In this document: positions 48,316 to 57,166 of the stretch, in pieces | How the letters are laid out: every line of letters starts with the position of its first letter | Position numbering within the stretch: position 1 is the first letter of the stretch | DNA from: Pseudomonadota bacterium | GTDB taxonomy: Bacteria; Bdellovibrionota; Bacteriovoracia; Bacteriovoracales; Bacteriovoracaceae | Length of the DNA: 64,000 bases | Assembly: GCA_027488375.1 (NCBI GenBank) | Contig: JAIYBW010000005.1 | Coordinates: 272,297 to 336,296 of the forward strand | Reading direction: 5' to 3' | Position numbers and translations under genes: made by a program | Notes under the pieces: model-generated | Databases searched by the model: none | Told to the model about the DNA's origin: nothing | Seen by the model: only the letters and a program-made list of their open reading frames with translations

Positions 48316-49101
48316 CTACCTGATGTTATTGACTGTTTGTAGCATTTGATCGGCGACACCCATTACCTTAGAATTCATTTCGTAAGCTCTTTGGGCCTTA
48401 ATAAGATCCGTCATTTCATTCATGACGTTGACGTTTGAGGCTTCGATCGCTCCTTGCATGAGTACGCCAGAACTATTTTCACCCGGGACATTTTGAATCG
48501 CTTGACCACTTCCCGAAGTTGCCGCCATGAGATTCCCACCTTCTGAACGCAGTCCAGTTGGGTTAACGAAAGTAAAAACTGGAATCTGACCTAGATTAAT
48601 AGGTTCAATTGATTCACGGGTAAAGGCTTCAACAGTCCCATTCTCTGCAATTGAGATTTTCATAATGTTTGGAGGGACTACGATCCCTGGAAAAACCTTG
48701 TGGCCAGCTCTTGTGACGAGATTCCCTTGGGCATCAACATTGAAGCTGCCATCTCTCGTATATTTAAGCTCTCCGTTGGGAGCAACAATACCCATAAAAC
48801 CTTCACCATTAATCATTAAGTCATAAGGGTTGTTGGTCATTTGAGGTGAACCTTGGGAGTGAATTTTTCGAGTTGCTGAAACTTTTGCACCTGATCCAAC
48901 TTGGAGACCAACGTTATATTCAGAATTGGCCGATGATTTGGCCCCTGCTTCTTGAACAGTCTCATAAAGTAAATCATCAAACTCTGTTCTAGCTTTTTTA
49001 AAACCAGTTGTGTTGACGTTAGCAATATTATTCGAAATCGTATTTACATTAGATTCTTGGGCGGCCATACCGGTCGCAGATGTATGAAGTGCTCTGATCA
49101 T
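48316..49101 (-). CDS. flgG: Distal rod protein FlgG
   Basis: A 261-residue rod protein, standard length. It begins MIRALHTSATGMAAQESNVN, then TISNNIANVNTTGFKKARTE; GEGFMGIVAPNGELKYTRDG is central, and the C-terminus NVNVMNEMTDLIKAQRAYEM is the conserved helix. It is exported by the flagellar type III system. Confidence 0.96.
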   Translation of the reverse strand: MIRALHTSATGMAAQESNVNTISNNIANVNTTGFKKARTEFDDLLYETVQEAGAKSSANSEYNVGLQVGSGAKVSATRKIHSQGSPQMTNNPYDLMINGEGFMGIVAPNGELKYTRDGSFNVDAQGNLVTRAGHKVFPGIVVPPNIMKISIAENGTVEAFTRESIEPINLGQIPVFTFVNPTGLRSEGGNLMAATSGSGQAIQNVPGENSSGVLMQGAIEASNVNVMNEMTDLIKAQRAYEMNSKVMGVADQMLQTVNNIR

Positions 49102-49116
49102 TTTAATTCTCCTTCA

Positions 49117-49959
49117 TTAAAACTTACCAATATCATTGGCCGCTTTACCTGAAATGCTGTCATAGGCATTAATCGCTTTTTGGATAGATTCAAAATGACG
49201 ATGGGCCTTAATAAGTTCAGACATTTCTTCAATAGCATTAACATTTGAACCTTCGAGAAATCCTTGGTTCACAGTGGTTTTGATATCAGTGCGATTAATA
49301 TTATTTTCATCTGGGGTAATAAAAAGTGAATTACCCTCTTTCTTTAAGGCATGTTTATCACTGAATTCAACAATAGAAAGTTTCGCCACAGTTCCTTCAC
49401 GACTAAGAACTTCACCATCAAGTGAGATAGTGATTTTGGCATTGGCCGGAAGCTTGATGACTCTTTCCTCGGCTGTTGGAACTGAGCTCGCTGAAGCGGG
49501 CTCCCTGAGAGAAGAATTCGTCATGTTAAGATGACTAAGCACCTTATGACCTTGATCAGTGACGAGCTCACCCTCCCGGTTCATGGAAAGGTTACCTTTT
49601 CGAGTGAATCTTACTCCTGTAGGAGTCAGGACTTCTAGAAAACCATCACCTTTGAGGGCAATATCGAGCGGATTACTTGTAGGAATAAACTGACCCTGCT
49701 CATGAATAGTGTAGCTACCATCAACTGAAACCATGGCATTCTCTGCACCTTGAGTATGATAAAAATCAGCAGGAGAAAATTCTTTCCTCGGAATATGAAT
49801 GTCATCCGCCCCTTTTGTCAGAGCAGTGAGATGTTCTTTAAAAACTAATTGATCTTTTTTAAATCCAACAGTGTTAGCGTTAGCTACGTTATTAGCTATC
49901 GTTTCTACTTTTCTTTGTTGGGCCACTTGTCCAGACAATGGCACCCAAATGTTTTTCAA
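49117..49959 (-). CDS. flgF: Proximal rod protein FlgF
   Basis: About 280 residues of the hook-basal body family. The start is placed at TTG 49959: AAGGGG lies 5 bases upstream and the product then begins MKNIWVPLSGQVAQQRKVET, aligning with FlgF/FlgG N-termini. ATG 49974 and an upstream frame to 50010 would add non-homologous residues. NNVANANTVGFKKDQL, LKGDGFLEVLTPTGVRFTRK and NVNAIEEMSELIKAHRHFES follow. First gene of the sigma-54-driven operon. Confidence 0.9.
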   Translation of the reverse strand: MKNIWVPLSGQVAQQRKVETIANNVANANTVGFKKDQLVFKEHLTALTKGADDIHIPRKEFSPADFYHTQGAENAMVSVDGSYTIHEQGQFIPTSNPLDIALKGDGFLEVLTPTGVRFTRKGNLSMNREGELVTDQGHKVLSHLNMTNSSLREPASASSVPTAEERVIKLPANAKITISLDGEVLSREGTVAKLSIVEFSDKHALKKEGNSLFITPDENNINRTDIKTTVNQGFLEGSNVNAIEEMSELIKAHRHFESIQKAINAYDSISGKAANDIGKF

Positions 49960-50015
49960 ATCAAACCCCTTCATCCTGATGGAGTGGGAGAAAAATGCCC
50001 CCGTAGGCAAATTTT

Positions 50016-50031
50016 AGCAACCCTCCTGCCA
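50016..50031 (-). promoter_or_regulatory. Sigma-54 promoter of the flgF operon
   Basis: Minus-strand TGGCAGGAGGGTTGCT (50031-50016) matches TGGCA-N6-TTGCT with the GG and GC 11 bases apart. The start site would be near 50005, giving a 46-base leader carrying AAGGGG before the flgF TTG. Confidence 0.85.
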
Positions 50032-50142
50032 GAAACCTAGCATGGGCAATTTCCTCCTCTTTTAGATAAGTACCTGATAACTTGTCGAACCGTTTTGAAT
50101 TGTGGGAGACTTTCGGTGTCAAAACGATAACGGAGAAAGACT

Positions 50143-50361
50143 ATGACCGGCAATTCTGACAAAGATTTTGAAGCCTCATTAAAAAAACTTGAGAATATTG
50201 TCCGAGAACTTGAGTCAGGAGACGTTGGTTTGAGTGAAAGTTTGAACCGTTTTGAAGAAGGCGTGACTCTTTATCGTTCATGTCGAGAAACACTCGAAAA
50301 AGCCGAAAAAAAAATCAAAATCCTGACTGATAGTCTCAAAGAAGCTGATTATCAGGAGTAA
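50143..50361 (+). CDS. xseB: Exodeoxyribonuclease VII small subunit
   Basis: A 72-residue two-helix protein: DFEASLKKLENIVRELESGD, then GLSESLNRFEEGVTLYRSC and LEKAEKKIKIL match XseB closely. It partners XseA to degrade single-stranded DNA; xseA is not in the window. GGAG lies seven bases before ATG. It is divergent from the flagellar operon. Confidence 0.95.
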   Translation: MTGNSDKDFEASLKKLENIVRELESGDVGLSESLNRFEEGVTLYRSCRETLEKAEKKIKILTDSLKEADYQE

Positions 50362-50419
50362 TCCTTTAATTCTTTTCAAAATCAATTAAAATAGAAGCAT
50401 TGCCGTTCTTAACGAAGGA

Positions 50420-53146
50420 ATGTTTCTGAAACGATTGATTAAAACACTGGCCGTGCTTATCGCACTTGGTTTTATAGGTATAGCCTCTGTTCTAGGCTTA
50501 TTTTTTTATATTTCAATAGATCTTCCGCAGATCAATTCTCTTAAAGACTATAATCCTCCCATGAATTCACGAATTCTTTCTCGAGATAATGAAATTCTCT
50601 TAGAGATTGGAGCTGAAACTCGTGATGTTGTCCCGTTTAATAAAATACCAAAAAAAGTAGTCGATGCTTTTCTAGCCGCTGAAGATGATAATTTTTATCA
50701 GCATGAGGGAATTGATTACTATGGTATAGCGCGAGCTTTTATCGTTAATCTTAAAGAAGGTCGCTTGGTGCAAGGTGGTTCCACCATCACCCAACAAGTC
50801 GCAAAATCATTTCTTTTATCTAAAGAAAGAACCATCTCAAGAAAAGTAAAAGACTTACTCCTGGCCCGAAAAATTGAGCAAAAGTTCTCAAAAGAAGAAA
50901 TTTTATTTCTTTACCTTAACCAGGTTTATCTTGGCGGTGGTTACTATGGTGTAAAAGCTGCGTTTAAAGGTTATTTTGATAAATCTTTGGAAACTGCCTC
51001 AGCTGCTGAGTGCGCCCTCGTGGCAGGTCTTCTCGTGGCCCCTGGACGTTATTCACCCTATGTAAATCCTCAGTATGCCAAAGTACGACAGAACTATGTT
51101 CTCAAGAGAATGTTTGAAACAAAAAAAATAAATGAAGAGGAGTATCGGGCCGCACTAAAAGAAAATATTAAAATGCGGATTAGAATAGCCAATGATTTAA
51201 AAGGTGGCCATTTTACTGACTGGGTAAGGCAAGAGGTCATGAAGTCGGTTGGAACAGATGAGTTTCTTACTAATGGCTTTACAGTGGTGACAACACTTGA
51301 TTGGAGTCTTCAGAAAAAAGCTGAAAAAGCAGTTAACGATCGAATTAAAGAGCTTGATAAAAGGCAAGGTTTTAAAGGTCCTGTTCGACATCTCTCTAGC
51401 ACAGAGGAATTGACAAATTTTATTAAAGACCAGAGAACAAAAATTCTTCGGGAACAATCTAGTTTTTTTACTTTCAATACAGAAGGTAAAAATATTTATG
51501 AATTTCATGAGAATCAAGATGCTCTTGAAAAAAATCTATCTTATTTTGAAGATGAGAAATCAAAACTTAATGAGAGATTTAAAAGTGTTATAAATATTGG
51601 CAATCCTCAAAATGATCCCTTTGTCACTTTTCTTCAACTTGATAAATCTTATCCAGCAGTGGTGAGAGAAGTGGATGATCTGAAAAGAATTATTCTTGCT
51701 GAAATTGCAGGTTCTAGGGTTATTATCCCAGAATCGGGATTTGAATGGGCCCATGAGAGAAAGTTTAGTGAAAACCCTGTTTACTTTAATAGCATAAAAA
51801 CTCCGACTAAGATTTTAAAGTCGGGCGATGTCATCCAAGTCACAATAAAGAAAAAATTAGTTCCAGCAGACCAACTTTTTCATTCTGATTTTTTTAAAAA
51901 ATTCAAAGACCCTGCCATTAGAAACCTTTTTTCAAAACAAAAGTTTTTTGAAGCAAGTTTAGATCAAGAGCCTGAAGTCGAAGGAGCCTTAATAGCCCTT
52001 AATGCGACAAATGGTGAAATCATTACGATGGTGGGTGGGGTTGATTTTAAAAAGTCACAATTTAATCGCGCCCTTCAATCTTCAAGGCAGCCCGGGTCTT
52101 CTTTTAAACCATTTATTTATGCTGCTAGTATTGAGAATGGTTATAATCCATCATCTATTCTGATGGATACTCCTCAGGCCCTTGGTGGCGTTGATGATTC
52201 TTTAAGTTGGAAGCCAAGAAATTATGATGGTGATTTCAAAGGACCTATGACCCTAAGAAATGCCTTAGAGGTCAGCAGAAATATCCCTACGGTTCGTCTT
52301 GTTCAGGATTTAGGAGTCGAAAAGATTCATCAGTTTGTTAACAGACTCCATATCCAAACTGAATTGCCTAAAGACATGAGCCTTTCATTAGGTTCGTTTG
52401 GTATTAGTTTAGCTGAGTTGACGAAGGCCTATGCTGTCTTTCCTAATGGAGGCCGCGCTGTACGTCTTCACCATATTACCTCTATTAAAGATCGTAATGG
52501 AAAATCTTATACTATACCAGCAGCGGATCCTGCATGGCCAGTTCAAGAAGTTGAACCAGCACCAAAAGATGAAGCGACAAATGAAGGAGAAGTCTCAAAA
52601 TTAACTGGTAATCCATTCTTAGCTAATTTAAATCCAACTCAAGTTCTTGATCCACGTGTCGCCTATATTATGACAAATCTCCTCAGAGGCGTAACCTTGT
52701 ATGGAACTGCGGCCGCTGCAGGTAAAGCTTTGGGTGCAAATATTGGTGGTAAAACAGGTACGACTAATAACTATGTAGATGCTTTGTTTGTTGGTTTTAC
52801 ATCTAATCTTGCTATTGGTGCCTGGGCAGGTTTTGATGACAATAGGCCTTTAGGCTACGGTGAAACAGGTGGTAAGTCTGCTCTACCTATTTGGATTGAT
52901 TTTGTGGGATCTGCATCGACAAAATATGGAACACCTGAATTTAAAGTCCCTGAAGGTATAGTTAATAAATCAATTAATAAAGAAACGGGAAAACCAATTG
53001 AAGTTGGTGGTGGAGATGGTTTCTTAGAGGCGTTTATTGAAGGATTTGATACTCAATCGGCTACTGCAATATTAGATAAATCAAGTCAACAAAATGGACA
53101 AGCGGCTCCGGCCATGAATGATGATGATTATTTTATCAATCAGTAA
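50420..53146 (+). CDS. mrcA: Bifunctional penicillin-binding protein 1A
   Basis: A 908-residue class A PBP that polymerises glycan and cross-links peptides in the periplasm. It has an N-terminal membrane anchor (about 8-30). The GT51 domain shows AAEDDNFYQHEGIDYYGIAR (catalytic Glu) and GGSTITQQVAKS. An inserted OB-like region covers about 310-520. The transpeptidase has PGSSFKP (Ser 560, Lys 563), SRN in EVSRNIPTVRLV and KTGTTNNYVDALFVGF. The start ATG abuts AAGGA unusually closely. A possible sigma-28 promoter begins at its stop codon. Confidence 0.95.
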   Translation: MFLKRLIKTLAVLIALGFIGIASVLGLFFYISIDLPQINSLKDYNPPMNSRILSRDNEILLEIGAETRDVVPFNKIPKKVVDAFLAAEDDNFYQHEGIDYYGIARAFIVNLKEGRLVQGGSTITQQVAKSFLLSKERTISRKVKDLLLARKIEQKFSKEEILFLYLNQVYLGGGYYGVKAAFKGYFDKSLETASAAECALVAGLLVAPGRYSPYVNPQYAKVRQNYVLKRMFETKKINEEEYRAALKENIKMRIRIANDLKGGHFTDWVRQEVMKSVGTDEFLTNGFTVVTTLDWSLQKKAEKAVNDRIKELDKRQGFKGPVRHLSSTEELTNFIKDQRTKILREQSSFFTFNTEGKNIYEFHENQDALEKNLSYFEDEKSKLNERFKSVINIGNPQNDPFVTFLQLDKSYPAVVREVDDLKRIILAEIAGSRVIIPESGFEWAHERKFSENPVYFNSIKTPTKILKSGDVIQVTIKKKLVPADQLFHSDFFKKFKDPAIRNLFSKQKFFEASLDQEPEVEGALIALNATNGEIITMVGGVDFKKSQFNRALQSSRQPGSSFKPFIYAASIENGYNPSSILMDTPQALGGVDDSLSWKPRNYDGDFKGPMTLRNALEVSRNIPTVRLVQDLGVEKIHQFVNRLHIQTELPKDMSLSLGSFGISLAELTKAYAVFPNGGRAVRLHHITSIKDRNGKSYTIPAADPAWPVQEVEPAPKDEATNEGEVSKLTGNPFLANLNPTQVLDPRVAYIMTNLLRGVTLYGTAAAAGKALGANIGGKTGTTNNYVDALFVGFTSNLAIGAWAGFDDNRPLGYGETGGKSALPIWIDFVGSASTKYGTPEFKVPEGIVNKSINKETGKPIEVGGGDGFLEAFIEGFDTQSATAILDKSSQQNGQAAPAMNDDDYFINQ

Positions 53147-53171
53147 GGATTTAATTCATTTTTGCCGATAA
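53144..53171 (+). promoter_or_regulatory. Possible sigma-28 promoter of the TonB-like gene
   Basis: GCCGATAA at 53164-53171 is a perfect FliA -10; TAAGGATTT at 53144-53152 is a weaker -35 with slightly long spacing. The predicted start (about 53178) lies just before GGAGG at 53181 and ATG 53191, which fits. Confidence 0.5.
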
Positions 53172-53190
53172 GACCTCTATGGAGGCAGGA

Positions 53191-54084
53191 ATGGATTCTC
53201 TTGCTCATTATTCAAAACGTCCGTTTTATATTCTGCTTGGGATCATAGCTCTCATTCATATGTTCTTGCTCGTGTCCAAGCTTCAAAAAAGTATCGCAGT
53301 CTATAAAGCTCCATCATCTCAAGCTATTAAATTAAAATTAATTCAAGAAGCCGTTAAAGATCTTGCTACATCTGAAAAAAAACAAATTGTTCAATCCGAG
53401 GATTCTGAGTCTGATGAAAAGAAAAAAGATTCTTTTCTGAGTGATAAGGACCGAAGCTTTGAAAGAGAAACTGTTTCAAAAAATATTGATTCTTTTAATC
53501 GAGCAGCTCAAGGTAATGCTACGGTAACTCAGAAAGCCCAATCCAAATCTCAAAAAAAAGCTCATATCAAAGATTTAAAACTTTCTGATATCGGTGTGGC
53601 CATGGGGAGTCCCTTTAATGATCGAACTCAAAGGTCTCCGGCCAGTGAATCCGTGAAGGGTGCTAAAAATGGTGATCCACTTTCAAATGGTCTTTCAGCA
53701 ACGAATGATTATGTAGAGGAAGTGGCACTTGGTGACTTCACCCATTTAAATACGACTGAATATAAATTTTATGGTTTTTTTCATCGTATTCGCCAGAAAT
53801 TAGAGCAGTTCTGGGGAAAGAGTATTCAGGAAAAAGCAGAGGCACTTTTTAGATCAGGTCGAAGACTTCCGGCCAGTGAAAATCTCATTACTAATCTTCA
53901 AGTCACCTTGAATGAGAGAGGCGAAATTATTAATGTAAAAATTTTGGGGGCTTCGGGTGTTAAAGAACTAGATGATGCAGCAATTGAATCATTTAATCAG
54001 GCCGGACCGTTTCCAAATCCTCCTAAAGAACTTCTTGTAAATGGCAAAGCAACAATTGACTGGGGATTTGTTATAAAATCCTAG
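53191..54084 (+). CDS. TonB-family energy-transducer-like protein
   Basis: About 297 residues. One N-terminal membrane anchor (FYILLGIIALIHMFLLV, about 12-30) is followed by a long Lys/Ser-rich periplasmic linker (50-190). The C-terminal TonB-type domain reads NLITNLQVTLNERGEIINVK, then ELDDAAIESFNQAGPFPNPP and ATIDWGFVI. Such proteins couple inner-membrane energy to outer-membrane receptors or act as AgmX/GltJ-like gliding parts. ATG 53191 has GGAGG five bases upstream; ATG 53179 would destroy that spacing. Its stop interlocks with the convergent gene in CTAG. Confidence 0.8.
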   Translation: MDSLAHYSKRPFYILLGIIALIHMFLLVSKLQKSIAVYKAPSSQAIKLKLIQEAVKDLATSEKKQIVQSEDSESDEKKKDSFLSDKDRSFERETVSKNIDSFNRAAQGNATVTQKAQSKSQKKAHIKDLKLSDIGVAMGSPFNDRTQRSPASESVKGAKNGDPLSNGLSATNDYVEEVALGDFTHLNTTEYKFYGFFHRIRQKLEQFWGKSIQEKAEALFRSGRRLPASENLITNLQVTLNERGEIINVKILGASGVKELDDAAIESFNQAGPFPNPPKELLVNGKATIDWGFVIKS

Positions 54085-54359
54085 TGTGGATTCCTTAAAA
54101 TAGACTTTAAGCGATCAATTCCTTCCATTACAACATAATCAGACCAAATTGAATCTAACTCTCTGATGGCTTCAACAACTTGGAGAGCAGCTTGATCTCT
54201 AGATATTTTTTGGTTCTCTGCGTACTGAGCAATTGTTTTATTTAATATTTCTATAACCGGTGAATTACAAACTTGATTAAGTCTTTCTTCAAATGATTGA
54301 TTGAGTTTTTTTTCTTTGCTTTTAATTATCGCTGTATTTAGTAACTGAATAGATTCCAT
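54081..54359 (-). CDS. Hypothetical helical protein, 92 residues
   Basis: Small soluble protein of unrecognised family, predicted almost fully helical: LLNTAIIKSKEKKLNQSFEE, NKTIAQYAENQKISRDQAAL and AIRELDSIWSDYVVMEGIDR. No signal or membrane segment. It stands alone, overlaps the TonB-like gene by 4 bases tail to tail, and is separated from gcvH upstream by a 182-base gap holding a long AT-rich hairpin. Confidence 0.6.
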   Translation of the reverse strand: MESIQLLNTAIIKSKEKKLNQSFEERLNQVCNSPVIEILNKTIAQYAENQKISRDQAALQVVEAIRELDSIWSDYVVMEGIDRLKSILRNPH

Positions 54360-54489
54360 TTAAAAGTTTCCTCAAAATCATCAGTAGAATTGGAGATGCA
54401 GTATCTATAAAGACTCATCTTTCGTAAAGTTTGTTTTAATATTTGTGCAAATTTTTTAGGTTGAAAATATGGGGCCAGTTTAATTTGCA

Positions 54490-54531
54490 GGAAGGCCAAA
54501 TAAAAAAATTAATTAATTATTTTTGCCTTCC
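54490..54531 (-). repeat. Long AT-rich hairpin after gcvH
   Basis: GGAAGGC (54490-54496) pairs with GCCTTCC (54525-54531); inside, AAATAA/TTATTT extends the stem around an ATTAATTAAT core. It lies 11 bases after the gcvH stop and may be the gcvT-gcvH terminator, but no T-run follows the stem. The rest of the 182-base gap shows nothing clear. Confidence 0.4.
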
Positions 54532-54541
54532 CGCGTTTAAG

Positions 54542-54931
54542 TTAGTGCGAAGAATTACAAAACTCTTGATATTGCTCTGCTGTTAAAAGATTCTGAGTTT
54601 CAGAGGTATTATTCATCTTGACTTTGATAAGCCATGATCCGTACGCATCTTGGTTGATTTTTTCTGGAGAACCTTCAACGTCGTTATTTTTGGCCAAAAC
54701 TTCACCAGATACTGGTGAATAGAGATCACTCACGGATTTGATTGATTCTACAACTCCAAATGTTGAACCAATTTTTAAGTCTGATCCAACTTCCGGTACT
54801 TCAACGAATACGATATCACCGAGGGCCGATTGAGCAAAATCAGTAATTCCCACGGTAACGGTATCACCCTCTACTAGGGCCCATTCATGCTCTTTAGTGT
54901 ATTTTAAATTTCCAGGTATTTGAGTTGCCAT
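54542..54931 (-). CDS. gcvH: Glycine cleavage system H protein
   Basis: A 129-residue lipoyl carrier that shuttles the aminomethyl group between P, T and L proteins. KYTKEHEWALVEGDTVTVGI, then GDIVFVEVPEVGSDLKIG and VESIKSVSDLYSPVSGEV, where the Lys of ESIKS carries lipoate, and NPEKINQDAYGSWL-like closing region are canonical. It overlaps gcvT by one base (TAATG type). Confidence 0.96.
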   Translation of the reverse strand: MATQIPGNLKYTKEHEWALVEGDTVTVGITDFAQSALGDIVFVEVPEVGSDLKIGSTFGVVESIKSVSDLYSPVSGEVLAKNNDVEGSPEKINQDAYGSWLIKVKMNNTSETQNLLTAEQYQEFCNSSH

Positions 54932-56007
54932 TATTTATGTCCTCCGGTTACGAACGGTTTTTTAAGGATTTGAGCAGGATAAAGCTTATTTCTTATATCA
55001 ATTGAAAATACTTCATCTGTTGGAACTTTATCAATTTCAATACGAGCTAAACAAACACCTTTATTGAGAACGACTGACATGGTTCCGCTGGTGACTTCAC
55101 CAATTTTCTCACCTAGGGAGTTCATCACAGGGTAACCCTCGCGAGGTATGCCTTTGTCTAGTAGAAGTTTAATTAATTTATGTTTAGAGAGTTTTTTATT
55201 GAGTTCCAGATTGCCAATAAAATTTGTTTTATTGAGCTTGACCGTCCAGCCTAGGCCCGCATCGAAGGGATTCAGGTCATCATTTAGTTCGTGCCCATAG
55301 AGTGGATAGCAAACTTCGAGGCGCAAAACATCTCGAGCAGCAAGACCGCAGGGAGTGACTCCTAACTCCATCAGCTTTTTCCACATATCTTTTATCGTTT
55401 GATGGTGCCCAAAAATTTCAAACCCATCCTCACCTGTGTAACCAGTTCTTGCAATAATGATGGGTTGTTGTCCCCCAGCAGATTCAAAAACAGAGTAGTA
55501 CTCTAAATCTGGAAGTTGAGGAATGATTGATTTTAAAATTTTAAAAGACTCTGGGCCCTGAAGGGCGAGCAATGAAAATATAGAGGAAAGATTTGTAAGG
55601 CTACAATCATAGCCGTGATGTTTTGATTTCATCCAACTAAAATCTTTTTCAATATTAGAGGCGTTGACACAAATCATCACTCGTCCGGGAGCGAGCTTAT
55701 AAACGATGAGGTCATCGATAACGGTCCCATTTTCTCGGCACAGAGGAGAGTAAATGGCTTTTCCAACTGGGGCCGAGAGAATATCGTTAGTCACTAAATG
55801 GTCTACGAATTTTTCAGCATCCTGGCCCTCGACAAAAAATTCACCCATATGGGAAACGTCAAAAACCCCAACTTTAGATCTTACGGCCAGAACTTCGTCT
55901 TTAACGGAACTGTACTGAACAGGCATATCCCAACCTGCAAAAGGAACAATTTTAGCACCTAGTTTTACATGTTCATCATAAAGATGAGTTTTTAACATTT
56001 GAGACAT
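54931..56007 (-). CDS. gcvT: Glycine cleavage system aminomethyltransferase (T protein)
   Basis: A 358-residue folate enzyme that releases ammonia from the H-protein intermediate and makes methylene-THF. VGVFDVSHMGEFFVEGQDAE, GENGTVIDDLIVYKL-type region, IARTGYTGEDGFEIFG, LRLEVCYPLYGHELND and GEVTSGTMSVVLNKGV are conserved. It sits between folD and gcvH. gcvP is not in the window. Confidence 0.96.
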   Translation of the reverse strand: MSQMLKTHLYDEHVKLGAKIVPFAGWDMPVQYSSVKDEVLAVRSKVGVFDVSHMGEFFVEGQDAEKFVDHLVTNDILSAPVGKAIYSPLCRENGTVIDDLIVYKLAPGRVMICVNASNIEKDFSWMKSKHHGYDCSLTNLSSIFSLLALQGPESFKILKSIIPQLPDLEYYSVFESAGGQQPIIIARTGYTGEDGFEIFGHHQTIKDMWKKLMELGVTPCGLAARDVLRLEVCYPLYGHELNDDLNPFDAGLGWTVKLNKTNFIGNLELNKKLSKHKLIKLLLDKGIPREGYPVMNSLGEKIGEVTSGTMSVVLNKGVCLARIEIDKVPTDEVFSIDIRNKLYPAQILKKPFVTGGHK

Positions 56008-56012
56008 AATGA

Positions 56013-56873
56013 TTATCCTTTCACTTGATTTTCAGTTGCTGTAATTAGATTTTCGATGAGAGAAATCACTGTCATGGGGCCCACCCCACCTGGAACTGGT
56101 GTATAGGCGAGAGCTTTTTCTTGAGCTTCTTTTGAAACATCTCCCGTTAGTTTTCCATCGAGATTATTAATTCCTACATCGATAAGAATTTGTTGGGAAT
56201 GGCCTAAATAATCAGGCGTGATAAATTCACTTTTTCCAATAGCTGAAACGATAACATCTGCAGTCTGAGTGATCTGTTTTAAATTCTTTGTTTTTGAGTG
56301 AGCGAGAGTCACAGTCGCATTCAAATTTGAAAGTAACATGGACAGAGGTTTTCCTACAATTAAGCTCCGGCCAATCACAACAACATGTTTTCCATCCAAA
56401 GTAATGCCATAATAATTTAATAAATTAATGATCCCTTTTGGTGTGCAGGGTATAAGTAGCTGTAAATTTGTCGTTCCAGTATAAATAGCTTGAGTATTCG
56501 CACCATTAAAGCCATCGATATCTTTTTCCGGTGTGACTAAATTTGGAATATTTAAATTTTTTAAACTCTCAGTGACTGGAAGTTGAATGATAATTCCATG
56601 AACTGAATGATCATGATTGAGTTGATGAAGTTGATTTAAAAAATCTTGAGCTTTAACACTCGCAGGCATTTGAACAAGTTTAAAATGAGCACCAATTTCT
56701 TCACAAACTTTTTGTTTATTTTTGATGTAAGTTAAACTTGCAGGATTATCACCTACAAGGACGACACACATTGAGGGAATTATTCCTCTATTTTTAAGTT
56801 TCTCACAACGAAGGCGTAAATCTTTTTTAAGTTCTACAACCAAGGGGTGAGCAGCAAGTATTTTTGGGTACAT
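56013..56873 (-). CDS. folD: Methylene-THF dehydrogenase/cyclohydrolase FolD
   Basis: A 286-residue bifunctional enzyme converting methylene-THF to 10-formyl-THF with NADP. MCVVLVGDNPASLTYIKNKQ holds the catalytic Lys; GIIIQLPVTESL, PEKDIDGFN, CTPKGIINLLNYYGI, VVIGRSLIVGKPLSMLL and TPVPGGVGPMTVISL are all present. It leads gcvT by 5 bases: its substrate is the product of the glycine cleavage T reaction, so the operon forms a one-carbon unit. Confidence 0.96.
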   Translation of the reverse strand: MYPKILAAHPLVVELKKDLRLRCEKLKNRGIIPSMCVVLVGDNPASLTYIKNKQKVCEEIGAHFKLVQMPASVKAQDFLNQLHQLNHDHSVHGIIIQLPVTESLKNLNIPNLVTPEKDIDGFNGANTQAIYTGTTNLQLLIPCTPKGIINLLNYYGITLDGKHVVVIGRSLIVGKPLSMLLSNLNATVTLAHSKTKNLKQITQTADVIVSAIGKSEFITPDYLGHSQQILIDVGINNLDGKLTGDVSKEAQEKALAYTPVPGGVGPMTVISLIENLITATENQVKG

Positions 56874-56950
56874 AAAATTTAATTAACTATAGACTTTATG
56901 ACATAAAAAGTCCTTTCTTATTTATTTTGAGTGCTGTATCTGTGGGTGAT

Positions 56951-57130
56951 ATGAAAATTAAATTTTATCTAGGTCTTGGCATGCAACTCTTTGGTTTGAC
57001 TGCTGTTGGACTTTGTTTTTTTTCTGGAATTAAAAATGGGGACTACGGTCATTTTGAACTGGCCCAGTTAGTAGTGGGCTCATTTGTTTTTTATGTGGGA
57101 AATTATCTTAAAGGTCAATCTATCAACTAG
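56951..57130 (+). CDS. Small membrane protein, 59 residues
   Basis: Two hydrophobic segments, residues 4-25 (FYLGLGMQLFGLTAVGLCFF) and 36-52 (LAQLVVGSFVFYVGNYL), separated by a short polar loop with GDYGHFE. ATG 56951 with GGGTGAT a few bases upstream is preferred to an in-frame TTG at 56927. Not recognised. It lies 36 bases ahead of ruvC and may be its first co-transcribed gene. Confidence 0.6.
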   Translation: MKIKFYLGLGMQLFGLTAVGLCFFSGIKNGDYGHFELAQLVVGSFVFYVGNYLKGQSIN

Positions 57131-57166
57131 ACGGCAGCGTTTCCCTTCCTGTAAAATTTCCGTAAC

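Noticed and set aside
50014..50043. Nine-codon ORF on the minus strand with a GAGGAGG upstream, possible leader peptide of flgF
   Set aside because: It lies on top of and upstream of the sigma-54 promoter, so it would not be in the main flgF transcript.
54434..54460. Perfect TAAAGTTT resembling a sigma-28 -35 on the plus strand
   Set aside because: The sequence 11 bases on (TGTGCAAA) is not a sigma-28 -10 and no plus-strand gene follows.
56874..56950. Possible glycine or folate riboswitch ahead of folD-gcvT-gcvH
   Set aside because: The leader is too short (about 50 bases) and shows only a small GACTTTAT hairpin, no riboswitch core.
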